Positions 16,207 through 27,404 are shown, numbered from the stretch's first letter. The stretch: DNA of 52,970 nucleotides from Terriglobales bacterium (GCA_025451215.1 JANWKU010000122.1:1-52970), one strand, 5' to 3'. Notes: generated by a model not told the origin, from the sequence alone. A program made the numbers and translations.

Positions 16207-19200
16207 CTAATCCCCAACCGCGGGGGCTTCCACCGGATTTCCCACGCGATATTTGGAAAATTTCTGCGCCAGCCGGTCAAACCACAGGTAAACCACCGGC
16301 GTCGTGTACAAGGTAAGCAGCTGGCTCACCAGCAACCCACCAACAATCGTGATGCCCAGTGGACGCCGCAACTCTGAACCCGTGCCGGTGCCCAAGGCAA
16401 GAGGCAGTCCGCCCAGCAGCGCCGCCATGGTTGTCATCATGATGGGCCGGAATCGGAGCAGGCAAGCCTGGAAAATGGCCTCTTCAGGTTCCTTCTTCTC
16501 TTCGCGCTCGGCCTCAAGAGCAAAGTCAATCATCATGATGGCATTCTTCTTCACGATGCCAATCAGCAGAATGATTCCTATCAACCCGACGACATCGAGA
16601 TCATGTCCCGTGATCAGCAAAGCCAGCAAAGCGCCCACGCCCGCCGACGGCAGTGTTGAAAGAATCGTTATGGGATGAATGTAACTCTCGTACAAAACCC
16701 CCAGTACGATGTAGACCGTGATAATCGCAGCCAGAATCAGCCACGGCTCTGAAGATAGTGAATTGCGAAACGCCGCTGCGGTCCCCTGAAAACTTGTATG
16801 AATGCTCACCGGCAGGTGAATGTCCTGTTCGGCCGCATCAATCGCCGTGGTCGCATCTCCTAATGACGCGCCCGGTGCAAGATTAAAAGATAGCGTGACC
16901 ACGGGAAATTGCCCCTGATGATTGATTGCCAGCGCAGCGTTCCGCCGCTCAATGTGGCTGAAAGCCGAGAGCGGGACTTGCGTCCCCGTGGACGACGCTA
17001 CATAAAGGTTTTTTAGCGAATCCGGATTCTCCGCGAACTGCGGGCTCACTTCGAGCACCACGTGATACTGGTTCAACTGCGTGTATATAGTCGAAATCTG
17101 CCGCTGTCCAAAAGCGTCGTAGAGAGTACTGTCAATCGCGGCGGGAAGAATTCCAAGCCGTGACGCGGTATCGCGGTCCACCACCAAATCCGCTTCCAAC
17201 CCATTGTTTTGTTCGTCACTGGCCACATCCAGCAGCTTGGGCGACTGCTTGAGCTTGTCCAAAAGTTGCGGCGCCCAAACTGCCAGTTCGCTGGCGTCAG
17301 CGTCTTCCATGGAATACTGATATTGCGTCCGGCTCACGCGATCTTCCACCGTCAAATCCTGCACGGGCTGCAGATACAAAGTAATGCCCTGGACCTTCGC
17401 CGCCTCCGGCATAAGATCGCGAATTATTTCTGTGGCGCTTTCATTGCGCTGGTCGCGAGGCTTCAAGTTGATTTGAATGCGTCCGCTGTTCGGCGTGGTA
17501 TTCGTGCCATCCACCCCAATGAAGGACGAGAGGCTCGCAACATTCGGGTTTTTAAGAATCACTCCCGCCAGTTGCTGCTGCCGCTGCGAAAGAGCAGGGA
17601 AGGAGACGTTCTCAGGTCCCTCGGTAATACCCATTAGCACGCCGGTATCCTGCACCGGGAAGAACCCTTTGGGCACGTACACGTATAAAAGAAGAGTCAA
17701 TACCAGTGTTCCAAGGGTGACCAACAGGGTGGCCGTCTGATGCTTCAGCACCCACTTCAGCGTTCGACCGTAATATTCAATGACGCGCTCGTAAAACTTT
17801 TCTGATGATTTATAAAACCGTCCCTGTTTCGCCGGATCTTTGTAGCGCAGCAGCTTCGCGCACATCATCGGCGTCAGGGTCAACGAGACGACCGCGGAAA
17901 CTAGAATGGTGACCGCCAGCGTCACCGCGAACTCGCGGAATAAACGGCCCACAATGTCGCCCATGAACAAAAGCGGAATAAGCACAGCGATCAACGATAC
18001 CGTCAACGAAACGATCGTGAAACCGATCTGCCCTGCACCCTTCAGCGCGGCTTCAAGAGGCGAGAACCCTTGCTCCAAAAAACGGTCGATGTTCTCGATC
18101 ATCACGATCGCGTCATCCACCACGAAGCCTGTGGAAATGGTCAGCGCCATGAGCGAAAGATTATTCAGGCTGTAGCCGACCAAATACATAACCGCAAAAG
18201 TCCCGATGATGGAGAGCGGAACCGCGACGCTGGGAATCACGGTGGCCGCCAGATTGCGCAGGAAAAGGAAGATGACAAGAACCACCAGGCCAATGGTAAG
18301 AATCAGCGTAAACTGCACGTCCTTCACGGAGGCCCGAATGGTTTCCGTGCGGTCGGTCAAAATCTGCAGATCAACCGACTGCGGCATCGAATGCTGCAGT
18401 TGCGGCAAGAGGGCCGTAATGCGGTCCGACACGCTGATGATGTTTGCGCCCGGCTGCCGTTGAATATTTACAATGACCGCCGGCGTTTGATTCATCCACG
18501 CGGCCTGCATCGTGTTCTCGGCGCCGTCCATCACCGTGGCCACATCGGACAAGCGAACGGGCGCGCCGTTCTTATAGGCGACAACCAGTCCTGTGTAGTC
18601 GGCGCTGGTAAGCAGTTGATCATTCGCGCCGATCGTGAACTGCTGCCTTGGGCCGTTCAGAACTCCCTTGGCCTGATCAACATTCTGATTTCCCAGCGCT
18701 GTCCGCAGATCTTCCAGGCTCATCCCGTAGGAAGCAAGCGCCGTGGGGTTCGCCTGAATTCGCACCGCCGGTTTTTGTCCGCCGCTGATTGAGACGAGCC
18801 CCACTCCGGGAAGCTGCGAAATCTTCTGCGCCAGCGCCGTATCGGCGAGGTCTTCGACTTTTGAAAGCGGCAATATTTTCGAAGTAAGCGCCAGCGTAAG
18901 AATCGGCGCATCGGCGGGATTTACCTTGCTGTAAATCGGAGGATTCGGCAAGTCCTTGGGCAGATAAGTGCCGCCTGAATTGATGGCTGCCTGTACCTGC
19001 TGTTCTTCAATATCAATATCTTCATTCAGGTTAAATTGAAGAGTAATCAGCGAGCTGCCCGTGGAGCTCGTCGAGGTCATCTGGCTGAGCCCAGGGACCT
19101 GCCCAAACTGCCGCTCCAAAGGCGCGGTCACCGACGAAGCCATTACATCCGGCCCCGCTCCCGGATAAAACGTCATTACCTGGATCGTGGGATAGTCAAC

Positions 19201-19317
19201 CTCCGGCAATGCCGACACCGGTAGGGCGCGATAGGCAACAATGCCCACCAGCAACAAACCACAGGTGAGCAGAATGGTTGCAACCGGACGAAGAATAAAT
19301 AATCGCGACGGATTCAT
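16207..19317 (-). CDS. RND multidrug efflux permease, MdtB-like
   Basis: An inner-membrane RND permease of 1036 residues, closely parallel to the one downstream but clearly divergent in sequence. TM1 is [20 protein letters not shown]. The proton-relay pair is in [15 protein letters not shown] and the TM10 lysine in [39 protein letters not shown] matches the start of the porter domain. Its ATG overlaps the stop of the adaptor gene (ATGA, 19314-19317), indicating coupled translation. Substrates cannot be told from sequence; MdtBC homologues export bile salts, some antibiotics and metals. Confidence 0.92.
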   Translation of the reverse strand: MNPSRLFILRPVATILLTCGLLLVGIVAYRALPVSALPEVDYPTIQVMTFYPGAGPDVMASSVTAPLERQFGQVPGLSQMTSTSSTGSSLITLQFNLNEDIDIEEQQVQAAINSGGTYLPKDLPNPPIYSKVNPADAPILTLALTSKILPLSKVEDLADTALAQKISQLPGVGLVSISGGQKPAVRIQANPTALASYGMSLEDLRTALGNQNVDQAKGVLNGPRQQFTIGANDQLLTSADYTGLVVAYKNGAPVRLSDVATVMDGAENTMQAAWMNQTPAVIVNIQRQPGANIISVSDRITALLPQLQHSMPQSVDLQILTDRTETIRASVKDVQFTLILTIGLVVLVIFLFLRNLAATVIPSVAVPLSIIGTFAVMYLVGYSLNNLSLMALTISTGFVVDDAIVMIENIDRFLEQGFSPLEAALKGAGQIGFTIVSLTVSLIAVLIPLLFMGDIVGRLFREFAVTLAVTILVSAVVSLTLTPMMCAKLLRYKDPAKQGRFYKSSEKFYERVIEYYGRTLKWVLKHQTATLLVTLGTLVLTLLLYVYVPKGFFPVQDTGVLMGITEGPENVSFPALSQRQQQLAGVILKNPNVASLSSFIGVDGTNTTPNSGRIQINLKPRDQRNESATEIIRDLMPEAAKVQGITLYLQPVQDLTVEDRVSRTQYQYSMEDADASELAVWAPQLLDKLKQSPKLLDVASDEQNNGLEADLVVDRDTASRLGILPAAIDSTLYDAFGQRQISTIYTQLNQYHVVLEVSPQFAENPDSLKNLYVASSTGTQVPLSAFSHIERRNAALAINHQGQFPVVTLSFNLAPGASLGDATTAIDAAEQDIHLPVSIHTSFQGTAAAFRNSLSSEPWLILAAIITVYIVLGVLYESYIHPITILSTLPSAGVGALLALLITGHDLDVVGLIGIILLIGIVKKNAIMMIDFALEAEREEKKEPEEAIFQACLLRFRPIMMTTMAALLGGLPLALGTGTGSELRRPLGITIVGGLLVSQLLTLYTTPVVYLWFDRLAQKFSKYRVGNPVEAPAVGD

Positions 19318-20633
19318 TGCGTGGGCGTTCCTGGAGATTGCTCGGGAGTACTTCCGTTTTCCGCCTGCTGCGTCTTTCCCGCTCCCGGCGTGCGCGGCTC
19401 AACTTTGCTGCCCGCCTGCAGTTTGTCCTGACCGTCGGTCACCACGATGTCTCCAGCGGAAATACCGCTGCTAATGGCGCTGCTGTTGTTCTGCGTCAGC
19501 GCAACCTGTACTTCGCGAACGTCCACTGTTTTGTCGGGTTTTACCACGTAGACAAAATTTCCCTGCGGACCGCGTTGGATTGCCGCCGCCGGAATGATGG
19601 TCGCTTTCTTGCGCGTCTCAAGCAGCATGCGGATGTTCACAAACTGGTTGGGCCATAGCTGCTCATCCTTATTGGCAAACACAGCTTTCAATTTCGCCGT
19701 GCCAGTGGTCTGGTCAATTTGGTTGTCGATCGTCAGCAGCGTGCCGCTCTCCAGCTTCGTCTGATCGTCGCGGCTATAGGCCTCCACCGGCAACGACCGT
19801 TGTCCCATCTGCTTTTGCACGGAAGGCAAACTGTCTTCCGGCAGCGTGAACAACACGGCGATGGGCTGCAATTGCGTGATCACCAGCATTGCCGTCGTAT
19901 CAGCGGCATGGACCATGTTTCCCGGATCCACAAGCCGCAGACCAATTCGTCCGCTTACCGGCGCCGTAATGTTGCAATAACTAAGGTTAAGCTTTGCATT
20001 GTCAATATTCGCCTGGTCGGTGCGCACCGTGCCTTCCAATTGATCCACCGTCGCCTGTTGGGTGTCCACTTGCTGCTGCGACATGGCGCCAGATTCCTGC
20101 AACAATCCCTTGTACCGCTGGTAATTCAGTTGAGCATCGCGAAGCTGCGCCTGATCTTTAAATAGAGTCGCCTGTTGCTGCTCCAGCGCTACCTGATAAG
20201 GCCGCGGATCGATCACCGCCAGCAGGTCTCCTTTATTAACGTGCTGACCTTCTTTGAACGCGACTTTCACCAGCTGCCCATCCACGCGTGTCTTGACAGA
20301 AACCGTATTGAACGCGCTCACTGAACCTAGTCCCGTCAGGTAAACGGGCATGTCCTGGACTTTGGCGGTCGCCACCGAAACTGGCATCGGCTGTCCTGTG
20401 TTTCCCCGGGCCCGCCCGGCCTTTGCGTCACTGTCTCCGCCGCTGCACGCGGCAAAACTGAGGCAAAGCAGTAAAATTGGTACAAGCAGGCAGGGAGATT
20501 TTATCCGCGACGATCGGCCCTTTCCCCGCTTGCTTTCTGTTCCTGGATCTACTCCCGGATTTACGTCAGACGATAGTGGCGATGCGATCATGTTTGACCC
20601 GTATTTCAGATTTATTAGTTGCAATTCCTGCAC
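19314..20633 (-). CDS. RND efflux periplasmic adaptor lipoprotein, MdtA-like
   Basis: A membrane-fusion protein of 439 residues, first gene of the pump operon. A hydrophobic segment ending LSFAAC at about residue 60-65 is a lipoprotein signal, so the mature protein should be anchored by its cysteine. The usual parts follow: lipoyl half [28 protein letters not shown], a helical hairpin (about 150-215), second lipoyl half [21 protein letters not shown], and beta-barrel and membrane-proximal regions. The C-terminus is a low-complexity tail rich in P, T, Q and G. The GTG start leaves an unusually long leader before the lipobox; an ATG at 20591 is an alternative, and neither has a strong ribosome-binding site. 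The gene is divergent from the DUF5666 gene. Confidence 0.88.
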   Translation of the reverse strand: MQELQLINLKYGSNMIASPLSSDVNPGVDPGTESKRGKGRSSRIKSPCLLVPILLLCLSFAACSGGDSDAKAGRARGNTGQPMPVSVATAKVQDMPVYLTGLGSVSAFNTVSVKTRVDGQLVKVAFKEGQHVNKGDLLAVIDPRPYQVALEQQQATLFKDQAQLRDAQLNYQRYKGLLQESGAMSQQQVDTQQATVDQLEGTVRTDQANIDNAKLNLSYCNITAPVSGRIGLRLVDPGNMVHAADTTAMLVITQLQPIAVLFTLPEDSLPSVQKQMGQRSLPVEAYSRDDQTKLESGTLLTIDNQIDQTTGTAKLKAVFANKDEQLWPNQFVNIRMLLETRKKATIIPAAAIQRGPQGNFVYVVKPDKTVDVREVQVALTQNNSSAISSGISAGDIVVTDGQDKLQAGSKVEPRTPGAGKTQQAENGSTPEQSPGTPTQ

Positions 20634-20825
20634 TCATTGAACCTAGTTATGTTAACCCCTATTGCTCAAAGTTGTTTTGAGTACCTTTGGCAGCATCAAT
20701 CCTAGGATGAATATGGTCAAGCGTGGACTCCCATCTTTACAAAGTTTTACCTTCCTTGACTGACTCTTTACCGGTGCTGCGAAACGACTGGTGTTTCAAT
20801 ACGTGTCTGGTTCAGGAGGAGTAAC

Positions 20826-21527
20826 ATGCGCATCGTTCGCATCATTGCCTTGGTTCTTGTTTCAGCATTTTGTGTTTGGGCGCAGGATGCACCGCAAACG
20901 CCCCAACCCGACGCTCAATCGCAGGCGCAGGGAAATGGCGGCTATCGTCGCGGCCCCGGTACTGGTGGAACCATTACCGCAATCGCGGGAAACTCCATTA
21001 CGTTAAAAACTCATGACGGTCAAACTGCGCCAGTGAACGTGACTGATCAAACGCGTTTCCGCAAAGGCCGCGAAGATGCCAAGCTCTCTGATTTGAAAGT
21101 CGGAGACAGAGTCTTCGTCCGCGGCGAACAGAAAGATGGCGTTTGGCAGGCTGAAGTTGTAGCCGAACGCCCCGAAGGCGGAATGGGCATGGGTGGTCCA
21201 GGCGGCAACTTCCGCGAAAATCTCGGCAAAACAATTATTATGGGCGAGATCACCGCCGTGAACGGAACTCAGTTGACCATCCAGCGTCCTGACGGCGTCT
21301 CGCAGAACATTACCGTGGACGAGAACACTTCCTTCCGTAAAGATAATGAGAGCGTCACGCTGACCGACCTCAAAGTGGGAGACCACGTGTTTGGCCGCGG
21401 CGAACTTAAGAACGATGTCTTCGTGCCTTCGCAATTAAATGTTGGGCAGCCTCCTTTCGGTCGCGGGCCGCGTGGTGGACAAAATGGCGGAGAACAAGGC
21501 GCTCCACCACCCAGCAACAATAATTAG
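20826..21527 (+). CDS. exported DUF5666 protein with two repeats
   Basis: A secreted protein of 233 residues with a signal peptide (RIVRIIALVLVSAFCVWAQ, cleaved near 20). Two copies of a small beta domain of DUF5666 type follow. The first (about 45-115) has GTITAIAGNSITLKT, TRFRKG and LKVGDRVFVRGE. The second (about 138-205) has GEITAVNGTQLTIQR, TSFRKD and LKVGDHVFGRGE. Linker and tail are rich in glycine, arginine and proline (GMGMGGPGG, GRGPRGGQNGG). The gene has a strong ribosome-binding site (AGGAGGAGT) and lies 37 bases before the glycine-rich TonB receptor, so an operon is likely. The function of DUF5666 is unknown; an envelope binding role is only a guess. Confidence 0.82.
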   Translation: MRIVRIIALVLVSAFCVWAQDAPQTPQPDAQSQAQGNGGYRRGPGTGGTITAIAGNSITLKTHDGQTAPVNVTDQTRFRKGREDAKLSDLKVGDRVFVRGEQKDGVWQAEVVAERPEGGMGMGGPGGNFRENLGKTIIMGEITAVNGTQLTIQRPDGVSQNITVDENTSFRKDNESVTLTDLKVGDHVFGRGELKNDVFVPSQLNVGQPPFGRGPRGGQNGGEQGAPPPSNNN

Positions 21528-21564
21528 CAAGACTAACCAATGATCACGATCTGATAATGCCGCT

Positions 21565-24500
21565 ATGGCAGGGCAGACGCAAACTTCGCGCATGAAAGTG
21601 TTCAAGGACAGTTCGAAAGCTGCGCGTCAAATCGCTCTGCTCCGCCATGGCGCTCTTGCGTTGGCGTTTTTTTTCGCTCCATTGGCCTTGGCCCAAAACG
21701 GCGCAGTGCAAAACGGAACGCCAACAAACAGCCCACCACAAAACAACCCGACTCAAAATACACCCTCAGCTTCTCCCGCAGGCATAACCTCTGGCACAAT
21801 CCATGGAGTCGTCAAATCCGGAAGCCAGCCGTTGCCCGGCGTCACCGTGACCGCCGCCAACACGCTTACCGGACAGAAAGTTTCCACCTCCTCAGACCTC
21901 GACGGAAGCTACACGCTCCAAGTCCCTTCAACCGGACACTACGTGGTCCGCGCTCAAATGCCGGCCTTCGCCGTAGTCACGCAGGACGTCCACATCAGCG
22001 CGACTGCTTCCAACGTCACGGCGGATATGGAATTGGTTCTACTCTCCCGCGCTCCAAAGCAAGCCACATCGCAGGAGCTTGCCGCTGCCATGGGGATTCC
22101 TACCGGCTCGCAGAACAGCGGTGGAGAAGGGAACCAGCGCGGCTTTCAAAGTATGTCTGTCATGCAGAGCGACGCCACCGACAATTGGCAGGGCGGAGCG
22201 GAGGCTAATGGAAGTAGTGCGTTGCCGGGAATGTCAGACACCGCCGCCACTGAATCGGTTTCCGTGGCAGGCAATACCTCCAACCCATTCGGCAACATGA
22301 GCAGCACGGAAATGCAGCAACGCTTTCAGGAAATGCGGCAGCAATATTCAGGCAATTTGCCCGGTGGCATGGGAGGCGGTTTCGGCAGCGCCTTCGGCGG
22401 AGGCTTTGGTGGCGGCTTCGGCGGTGGAGGCGGCGGATTTATCCTTGGCGGCGCGGGCGGCAGAGGAGGCCGCGGTCGCGGCGGCTTCAACAGTAATCAG
22501 CCGCACGGCAGCGTTTATTACGATGTGCAGGATGGCGCGCTCAATGCATCGCCTTTTTCCGTGACGGGCCAGCCCACCAGCAAGCCCGACTTTATCTCCC
22601 ACCGCTTCGGAGCTTCCCTGGGCGGCCCGCTCAATATCCCGAAAATTTACAAAGGCGGCTCCAAAACTTTCTTCTTCGTCAACTACAACGGCACCCGCGG
22701 AGAAACTCCCTTCGACGAATTTTCAACCGTCCCCACCGCCGCCGAGCGCGCGGGTAACTTTACGGGAATCGCAAACATTGTTGATCCCAGCACCGGATCG
22801 CCTTTCGCCAATGACACGATTCCCCAGATCAATCCCATCGCGCAGGGATTGCTCGCGTACATTCCAATGCCAAACTTGCCGGGAGCAACCCAGAATTTTC
22901 ATTTCGTCACCGCAACCAACACCAGCGGCGACGATCTAAACATTCGCTTAAATCGTACTCTGGGAGCTACCACTACTCGCCAGGGCGGTCGTGGCCGCGG
23001 CCGAGGCCCGCGTAACAATTTAAGTTTTGGCCTCCACTACCATCACTCTGAATCGAACCTCACCAATGCTTTCCCGGGGCTAGGCGGGACCACCAGCGTG
23101 CGCAGTTGGGATGTGCCCATCTCCTACACTCGCACCTTCGGAAAATTAATTAACACCGTGCGCGTAGAGTTCAACAGCAACCGCAGCCAAACTCAAAATC
23201 TTTTTGCTTTTTCCCAGAACATAGCCGGGAACCTCGGTATTCAGGGCATTTCCCAGAATCCCTTCGATTGGGGCGTTCCCAATCTTTCCTTTACCGACGT
23301 GGCCGGGCTGACCGACGTGAGTCCTTCGCTGCTGCGCAACCAGACGCTTACCTTTGCCGACAGCATGATCTGGAACCACGGCAAGCACAATGTCATCTGG
23401 GGCGGGGATTTCCGCCGCATCCAGCTCAATACCGAAAGTGACAGCAACCCGCGCGGATCATTCTTATTCAATGGTGGGTTCAGCGGATACGACTTTGCTG
23501 ACTTTCTTCTCGGTTTGCCGCAGGAAACTTCCGTGCAATATGGCGCAACCCCTGGCAGCACTCGCGACTTTCACTTCCGAGGCAACTCCTGGGATCTTTA
23601 CGCGCAGGACAATTGGCGTGCTCGCGGCAATTTGAGCTTTAATCTGGGCGTCCGCTACGAATATGTCTCTCCGTATTCCGAGATCAGCAATCAACTCGTG
23701 AATCTTGCCGTTTCACCCACGTTCAACCCCGCAGTCTTGCCCACACCTTTGCTGGCCGGCCAGGCGGGCGTTCCCCAAACAATTGTTAAACCCGATCGCA
23801 ACAACTTTGCGCCGCGTGTCGGACTCGCCTGGAAGCCAGCCTCCAAAACCGTCGTCCGCGCCGGATACGGCATCAACTACAACCTGAGCGACTATCAGAG
23901 CATGGCGCAGAACCTGGCCTTCCAGCCGCCCTTTACCACCACCCAGACCAATCTGGCCGTCAACAGTCCCGTGCCTCTCACCCTGCAAAATGGATTTCCC
24001 TCGGCAGTGTCAGGCCAAATCACCAACAACTTCGCGGTGGATCCCAACTATCGGCTGGGTTATGTGCAGATGTGGGATGTAGATGTGCAACAGGAAGTCC
24101 GTCCTACGCTGCTCGTAAACGTGGACTATACCGGGAGCAAAGGCACGGCCCTCGACATTCTCGAAGCGCCGAACCGGACACTCAATCCGAGCAACTGCTC
24201 CAATCCCAGCCTCATTTGGTGCAACGCCGCTCCTTTTTCACTGGAATCCTCGCAAGGTGATTCCATCTTGCACGCCGGTTCCATTCGCGTGCGCAAGCGC
24301 CTACAAAATGGAATTTCCGTCGGAGGCACTTACACGTATTCCAAATCGCTCGATAACGCATCTTCCATCGGCAACGGCATCGTTATTTCCACCAGCGGAG
24401 GTGGCTTTGGCGGCCGCGGTGGCGGCGGAGGAGGCAGCGCAGCTACAGTCGTAGCCGGATCAACTTCCGTCGCGCAAAATCCTTTGGATCTCGCCGCCGA

Positions 24501-25080
24501 GCGCGGTCTTTCCAGCTTCAATCAAACGCATCGCTTCACCGCGGACTATCTATGGGAACTGCCTTTCGGTAAAGACAAACGCTGGCTCGGTAACGGCGGA
24601 GTCCTCGCCGCCGTCTTGGGCGATTGGCAATGGAGCGGCGACTGGACAATAACCTCCGGGCTGCCATTCACGCCCGTGATCGTCGGGACGCAGAGCGAAG
24701 TCCAGGGCGGAACTAACGGCACGCTGCGGCCCAATTTGGTGCCAGGCGCTTCGCTCACTCCCACCGCAACCTGCCCCAGCGCCCGCGGCATTGTCTGGTT
24801 CAATCAGTGCGCTTTCGCGGCCCCGCCTTCCGATCAATACGGCGACGCCGGCCGCAATAGCATCATTGGGCCTGGAACCATCCTGTTCGACATGGCCATG
24901 ACCAAGGTCTTCCCCTTGGCCGACAATCGTATGCTGGAGTTCCGCATCAACGCCTCCAACGTCTTCAATCACGCGAATTTTTCTGCGATTGATACCAACT
25001 TAAATTCGCCCACGTTCGGCCTCGTCACCAGCGCGGGCTCCATGCGGACAATACATGTTCAGGCCCGCTTCAGGTTTTAG
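21565..25080 (+). CDS. Oar-like TonB-dependent receptor, glycine-rich
   Basis: A large outer-membrane protein (1171 residues). A signal peptide (HGALALAFFFAPLALAQ, ending near 43) is followed by a carboxypeptidase-regulatory-like domain (about 72-150; IHGVVKSGSQPLPGVTVTAAN…TSSDLDGSYTLQVP). A glycine-rich segment at about 262-310 is almost pure GG/GF/RG repeats. The rest is a barrel with typical acidobacterial phrases (FGASLGGPLNIPKIYKG, FFFVNYNGTRG, YAQDNWRARGNLSFNLGVRYE, TYSKSLDNASS) and a final aromatic residue (QARFRF). A second glycine-rich loop is near 950. No clear TonB box is seen. In-frame ATGs at 21565 and 21592 both lack good ribosome-binding sites. Substrate unknown; large surface glycans or peptides are usual guesses. 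Confidence 0.88.
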   Translation: MAGQTQTSRMKVFKDSSKAARQIALLRHGALALAFFFAPLALAQNGAVQNGTPTNSPPQNNPTQNTPSASPAGITSGTIHGVVKSGSQPLPGVTVTAANTLTGQKVSTSSDLDGSYTLQVPSTGHYVVRAQMPAFAVVTQDVHISATASNVTADMELVLLSRAPKQATSQELAAAMGIPTGSQNSGGEGNQRGFQSMSVMQSDATDNWQGGAEANGSSALPGMSDTAATESVSVAGNTSNPFGNMSSTEMQQRFQEMRQQYSGNLPGGMGGGFGSAFGGGFGGGFGGGGGGFILGGAGGRGGRGRGGFNSNQPHGSVYYDVQDGALNASPFSVTGQPTSKPDFISHRFGASLGGPLNIPKIYKGGSKTFFFVNYNGTRGETPFDEFSTVPTAAERAGNFTGIANIVDPSTGSPFANDTIPQINPIAQGLLAYIPMPNLPGATQNFHFVTATNTSGDDLNIRLNRTLGATTTRQGGRGRGRGPRNNLSFGLHYHHSESNLTNAFPGLGGTTSVRSWDVPISYTRTFGKLINTVRVEFNSNRSQTQNLFAFSQNIAGNLGIQGISQNPFDWGVPNLSFTDVAGLTDVSPSLLRNQTLTFADSMIWNHGKHNVIWGGDFRRIQLNTESDSNPRGSFLFNGGFSGYDFADFLLGLPQETSVQYGATPGSTRDFHFRGNSWDLYAQDNWRARGNLSFNLGVRYEYVSPYSEISNQLVNLAVSPTFNPAVLPTPLLAGQAGVPQTIVKPDRNNFAPRVGLAWKPASKTVVRAGYGINYNLSDYQSMAQNLAFQPPFTTTQTNLAVNSPVPLTLQNGFPSAVSGQITNNFAVDPNYRLGYVQMWDVDVQQEVRPTLLVNVDYTGSKGTALDILEAPNRTLNPSNCSNPSLIWCNAAPFSLESSQGDSILHAGSIRVRKRLQNGISVGGTYTYSKSLDNASSIGNGIVISTSGGGFGGRGGGGGGSAATVVAGSTSVAQNPLDLAAERGLSSFNQTHRFTADYLWELPFGKDKRWLGNGGVLAAVLGDWQWSGDWTITSGLPFTPVIVGTQSEVQGGTNGTLRPNLVPGASLTPTATCPSARGIVWFNQCAFAAPPSDQYGDAGRNSIIGPGTILFDMAMTKVFPLADNRMLEFRINASNVFNHANFSAIDTNLNSPTFGLVTSAGSMRTIHVQARFRF

Positions 25081-25094
25081 CAGTTGAAAGAATT

Positions 25095-27212
25095 ATGAAT
25101 CTCCGCACACATCACGCATTCCGCAAATGGCCCGGCAAACTTCTTGCCCTCGTCATGGAAGTCGTCCTCGTCGCCTCTTATCTTCCCGCCCAGCAGGACG
25201 CCGACTACACCTTCCACGCGCAAACTGAAATTGTTCTGGTAAATGTAAGCGTCCGCGACAAGAGTGGAAACTTTGTTAACGACTTAAAGCCGGAAGACTT
25301 CAAAGTCACCGAAGACGGCAAGCAGCAGAAAATCCTCTCCTTCGACGTTGAAAATACTGATGCCATTCCCTCGTTTGCCACCTCGCAACCGAGCACAGCA
25401 CTTTCCCAGCTTGCGGCAAAACAGTCTACGACAACAGCACCCGCTGCGGCCGCAAAATCCGTGCCTCCAGCGACCACCACCGACGCCCAGTTCAAAGACC
25501 ATCGCCTCATCGTTCTCTTCTTCGACCTCTCGGCCATGCAGCCCGATGAGATTGACCGCTCCGCCGAAGCCGCGGAAAATTACGTAGACAAGCAAATGCA
25601 GCCCGCCGACCTCGTTGCCGTTGTCTCCTTGGGCAACGATCTGGAAGTCAGCCAGGACTTTACCTCCGACAAGCAGCAGCTCAAAAAAGTTCTCTCCGCA
25701 TTCAACGAAGGTTCAGGTCAGGGATTCGAAGAGGGAACTACCGGCACCACCGAAGGTACCCAGGATCAAGGTCAGTCCTTCACAGCTGACGACACCGAAT
25801 ACAACGTCTTCAACACCGACCGCCGCCTCGAGGCGATTCGCTCCGTCGCGGAAAAACTGGCGCACGTCCAGCAGAAGAAGTCGTTGATTTATTTTTCCAG
25901 CGGCATGGACCGCACCGGACTTGAAAATCAATCCGAACTGCGCGCCGCAACCAACGCGGCCGTTCGCGCCAATCTCTCCATCTACACAATGGATATCCGC
26001 GGTCTGCAAGCCATCGTCCCCGGCGGAGAAGCCCAGAGCGCCAGCATGCGCGGCACTTCCGCTTACTCCGGCCAGGCCACGCTGAATGCCTTCAACTCAA
26101 ATTTCTCCAGCCAGGAAACGCTCGTCACCCTCGCCGGCGATACCGGCGGCCGCGCCTTCCTCGACTCCAACGATTTCAGCCGCGTCTTCAAGGGTGTGCA
26201 GGATGACACCGCCCGCTACTACCTCATCGGATACCACAGCACCAATCCCTCGCGCGACGGAAAATACCGCCACATCTCCGTAAGCATCGAGCGCCCCGGC
26301 GTCAAGCTTGTCTATCGCAAGGGCTACTACGGACCCGCCGACTTCAAGCACTCCAATCAGGACAACCGCGAGCGCCAGTTGCAGGAAGAGTTTGCCTCCG
26401 AACTTCCCAGCACCGATTTGCCGGTGTACCTCTCAGCTGGATATTTCCGCATCAGCGAAGGGAAATTTTTTGTCCCCATCTCCATCGTCGTACCGGGGTC
26501 CGAGATTCCTTTCATCAACAAAAGCAATCAGGACAAAGCCACGCTCGACATCATCGGCGGCGTCGAAGACGACAAAAAACATCCCCTGGATGAAATCCGC
26601 GACACCGTCAAGCTCGCGGTGAATACTTCCACCGACGTCAAGCGCAAGAACGTGCAGTACAACAACGAGTTCTACCTGACACCCGGCCAGTATCATCTCA
26701 AGTTCGTGGTGCGGGAAAATGAAACCGGACGCATGGGTTCATTTGAAACCGACATTACCATCCCTGACCTGAAAAACCAGCCGCTGAAAATGAGTTCCGT
26801 GATCCTGGCCAACCAGATTCAGCCCGCGCCAAAAAGAAAAATCAACAATGATCCTCTGGTGCACGACGGCTCCGAAATTATCCCCAACGTCACGCACGTT
26901 TTTTCCAGCGGCCAACATCTTTATTTCTATTACGAGGTCTACGACCCCGCCCAGGCCGACGGCACTAAATCCAAAAATGACGTTCGCCTGCTCTCGAACG
27001 TCGCTTTCTTTCAAGGCAAGATAAAGTCCTACGAAACTCCTCTGGTGGAAACTAAATCCCTCGCCGCGCAAGACCGCAAAGCCGCCATCTTCCAGCTCGA
27101 TGTTCCGCTCAGCCAGCTCAAGCCCGGTTTCTACACCTGCCAGGTAAACGTCGTGGACGACGCCGCCGGCAAATTCCTTTTTCCGAGACTGGCACTGCTC
27201 GTAAGGAACTAA
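25095..27212 (+). CDS. VWFA-related acidobacterial exported protein
   Basis: A 705-residue exported protein of the VWFA-related family typical of Acidobacteriota (TIGR03436-like). A signal segment (KLLALVMEVVLVASYLPAQ, ending near 33) is followed by a short beta domain with VNVSVRDKSGNFVNDLKPEDFKVTEDG (about 49-76), the hallmark of the family. The von Willebrand A-like domain runs from about 130 to 385, with LIVLFFDLSAMQ as its first strand. The metal site looks degenerate (DLSAM instead of DxSxS). KSLIYFSSGMDRTG and YLIGYHSTNPSRDGKYRHISV mark later strands. The C-terminal 320 residues are beta-rich. It starts 14 bases after the TonB receptor stop, so the two are probably coexpressed. The role is unknown; surface adhesion or complex assembly is likely. 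Confidence 0.88.
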   Translation: MNLRTHHAFRKWPGKLLALVMEVVLVASYLPAQQDADYTFHAQTEIVLVNVSVRDKSGNFVNDLKPEDFKVTEDGKQQKILSFDVENTDAIPSFATSQPSTALSQLAAKQSTTTAPAAAAKSVPPATTTDAQFKDHRLIVLFFDLSAMQPDEIDRSAEAAENYVDKQMQPADLVAVVSLGNDLEVSQDFTSDKQQLKKVLSAFNEGSGQGFEEGTTGTTEGTQDQGQSFTADDTEYNVFNTDRRLEAIRSVAEKLAHVQQKKSLIYFSSGMDRTGLENQSELRAATNAAVRANLSIYTMDIRGLQAIVPGGEAQSASMRGTSAYSGQATLNAFNSNFSSQETLVTLAGDTGGRAFLDSNDFSRVFKGVQDDTARYYLIGYHSTNPSRDGKYRHISVSIERPGVKLVYRKGYYGPADFKHSNQDNRERQLQEEFASELPSTDLPVYLSAGYFRISEGKFFVPISIVVPGSEIPFINKSNQDKATLDIIGGVEDDKKHPLDEIRDTVKLAVNTSTDVKRKNVQYNNEFYLTPGQYHLKFVVRENETGRMGSFETDITIPDLKNQPLKMSSVILANQIQPAPKRKINNDPLVHDGSEIIPNVTHVFSSGQHLYFYYEVYDPAQADGTKSKNDVRLLSNVAFFQGKIKSYETPLVETKSLAAQDRKAAIFQLDVPLSQLKPGFYTCQVNVVDDAAGKFLFPRLALLVRN

Positions 27213-27239
27213 TTACCGTCAGCTCCAATGCTCGTGTAG

Positions 27240-27260
27240 CGCCGGGTCTTCGACCCGGCG
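27240..27260. repeat. short perfect hairpin after the VWFA gene
   Basis: CGCCGGGTC and GACCCGGCG form a perfect nine-base stem with a TTC loop, 28 bases after the VWFA stop codon. No T-run follows, so it is not a classical terminator. It could stabilise the transcript end or be a dispersed short palindrome. Confidence 0.5.
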
Positions 27261-27404
27261 AGGCCCGGCCCTATCAGGCGCGATCAGAAACTATCAGAAA
27301 GCACCATCCAAAAAATCACCCATCAACCTGTAACGAATCGCCAACTGCCTTCACTATCCTGCAAAGCTAAAAGGCCCCTATTCCACCGACGCTCGGGAGG
27401 GCAT

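Noticed and set aside
18070-18792. A 240-codon plus-strand open frame inside the MdtB-like gene
   Set aside because: It is antisense to a well-supported RND permease, is histidine/arginine-rich in the way of reverse-strand shadows, and has no ribosome-binding site or known motif.
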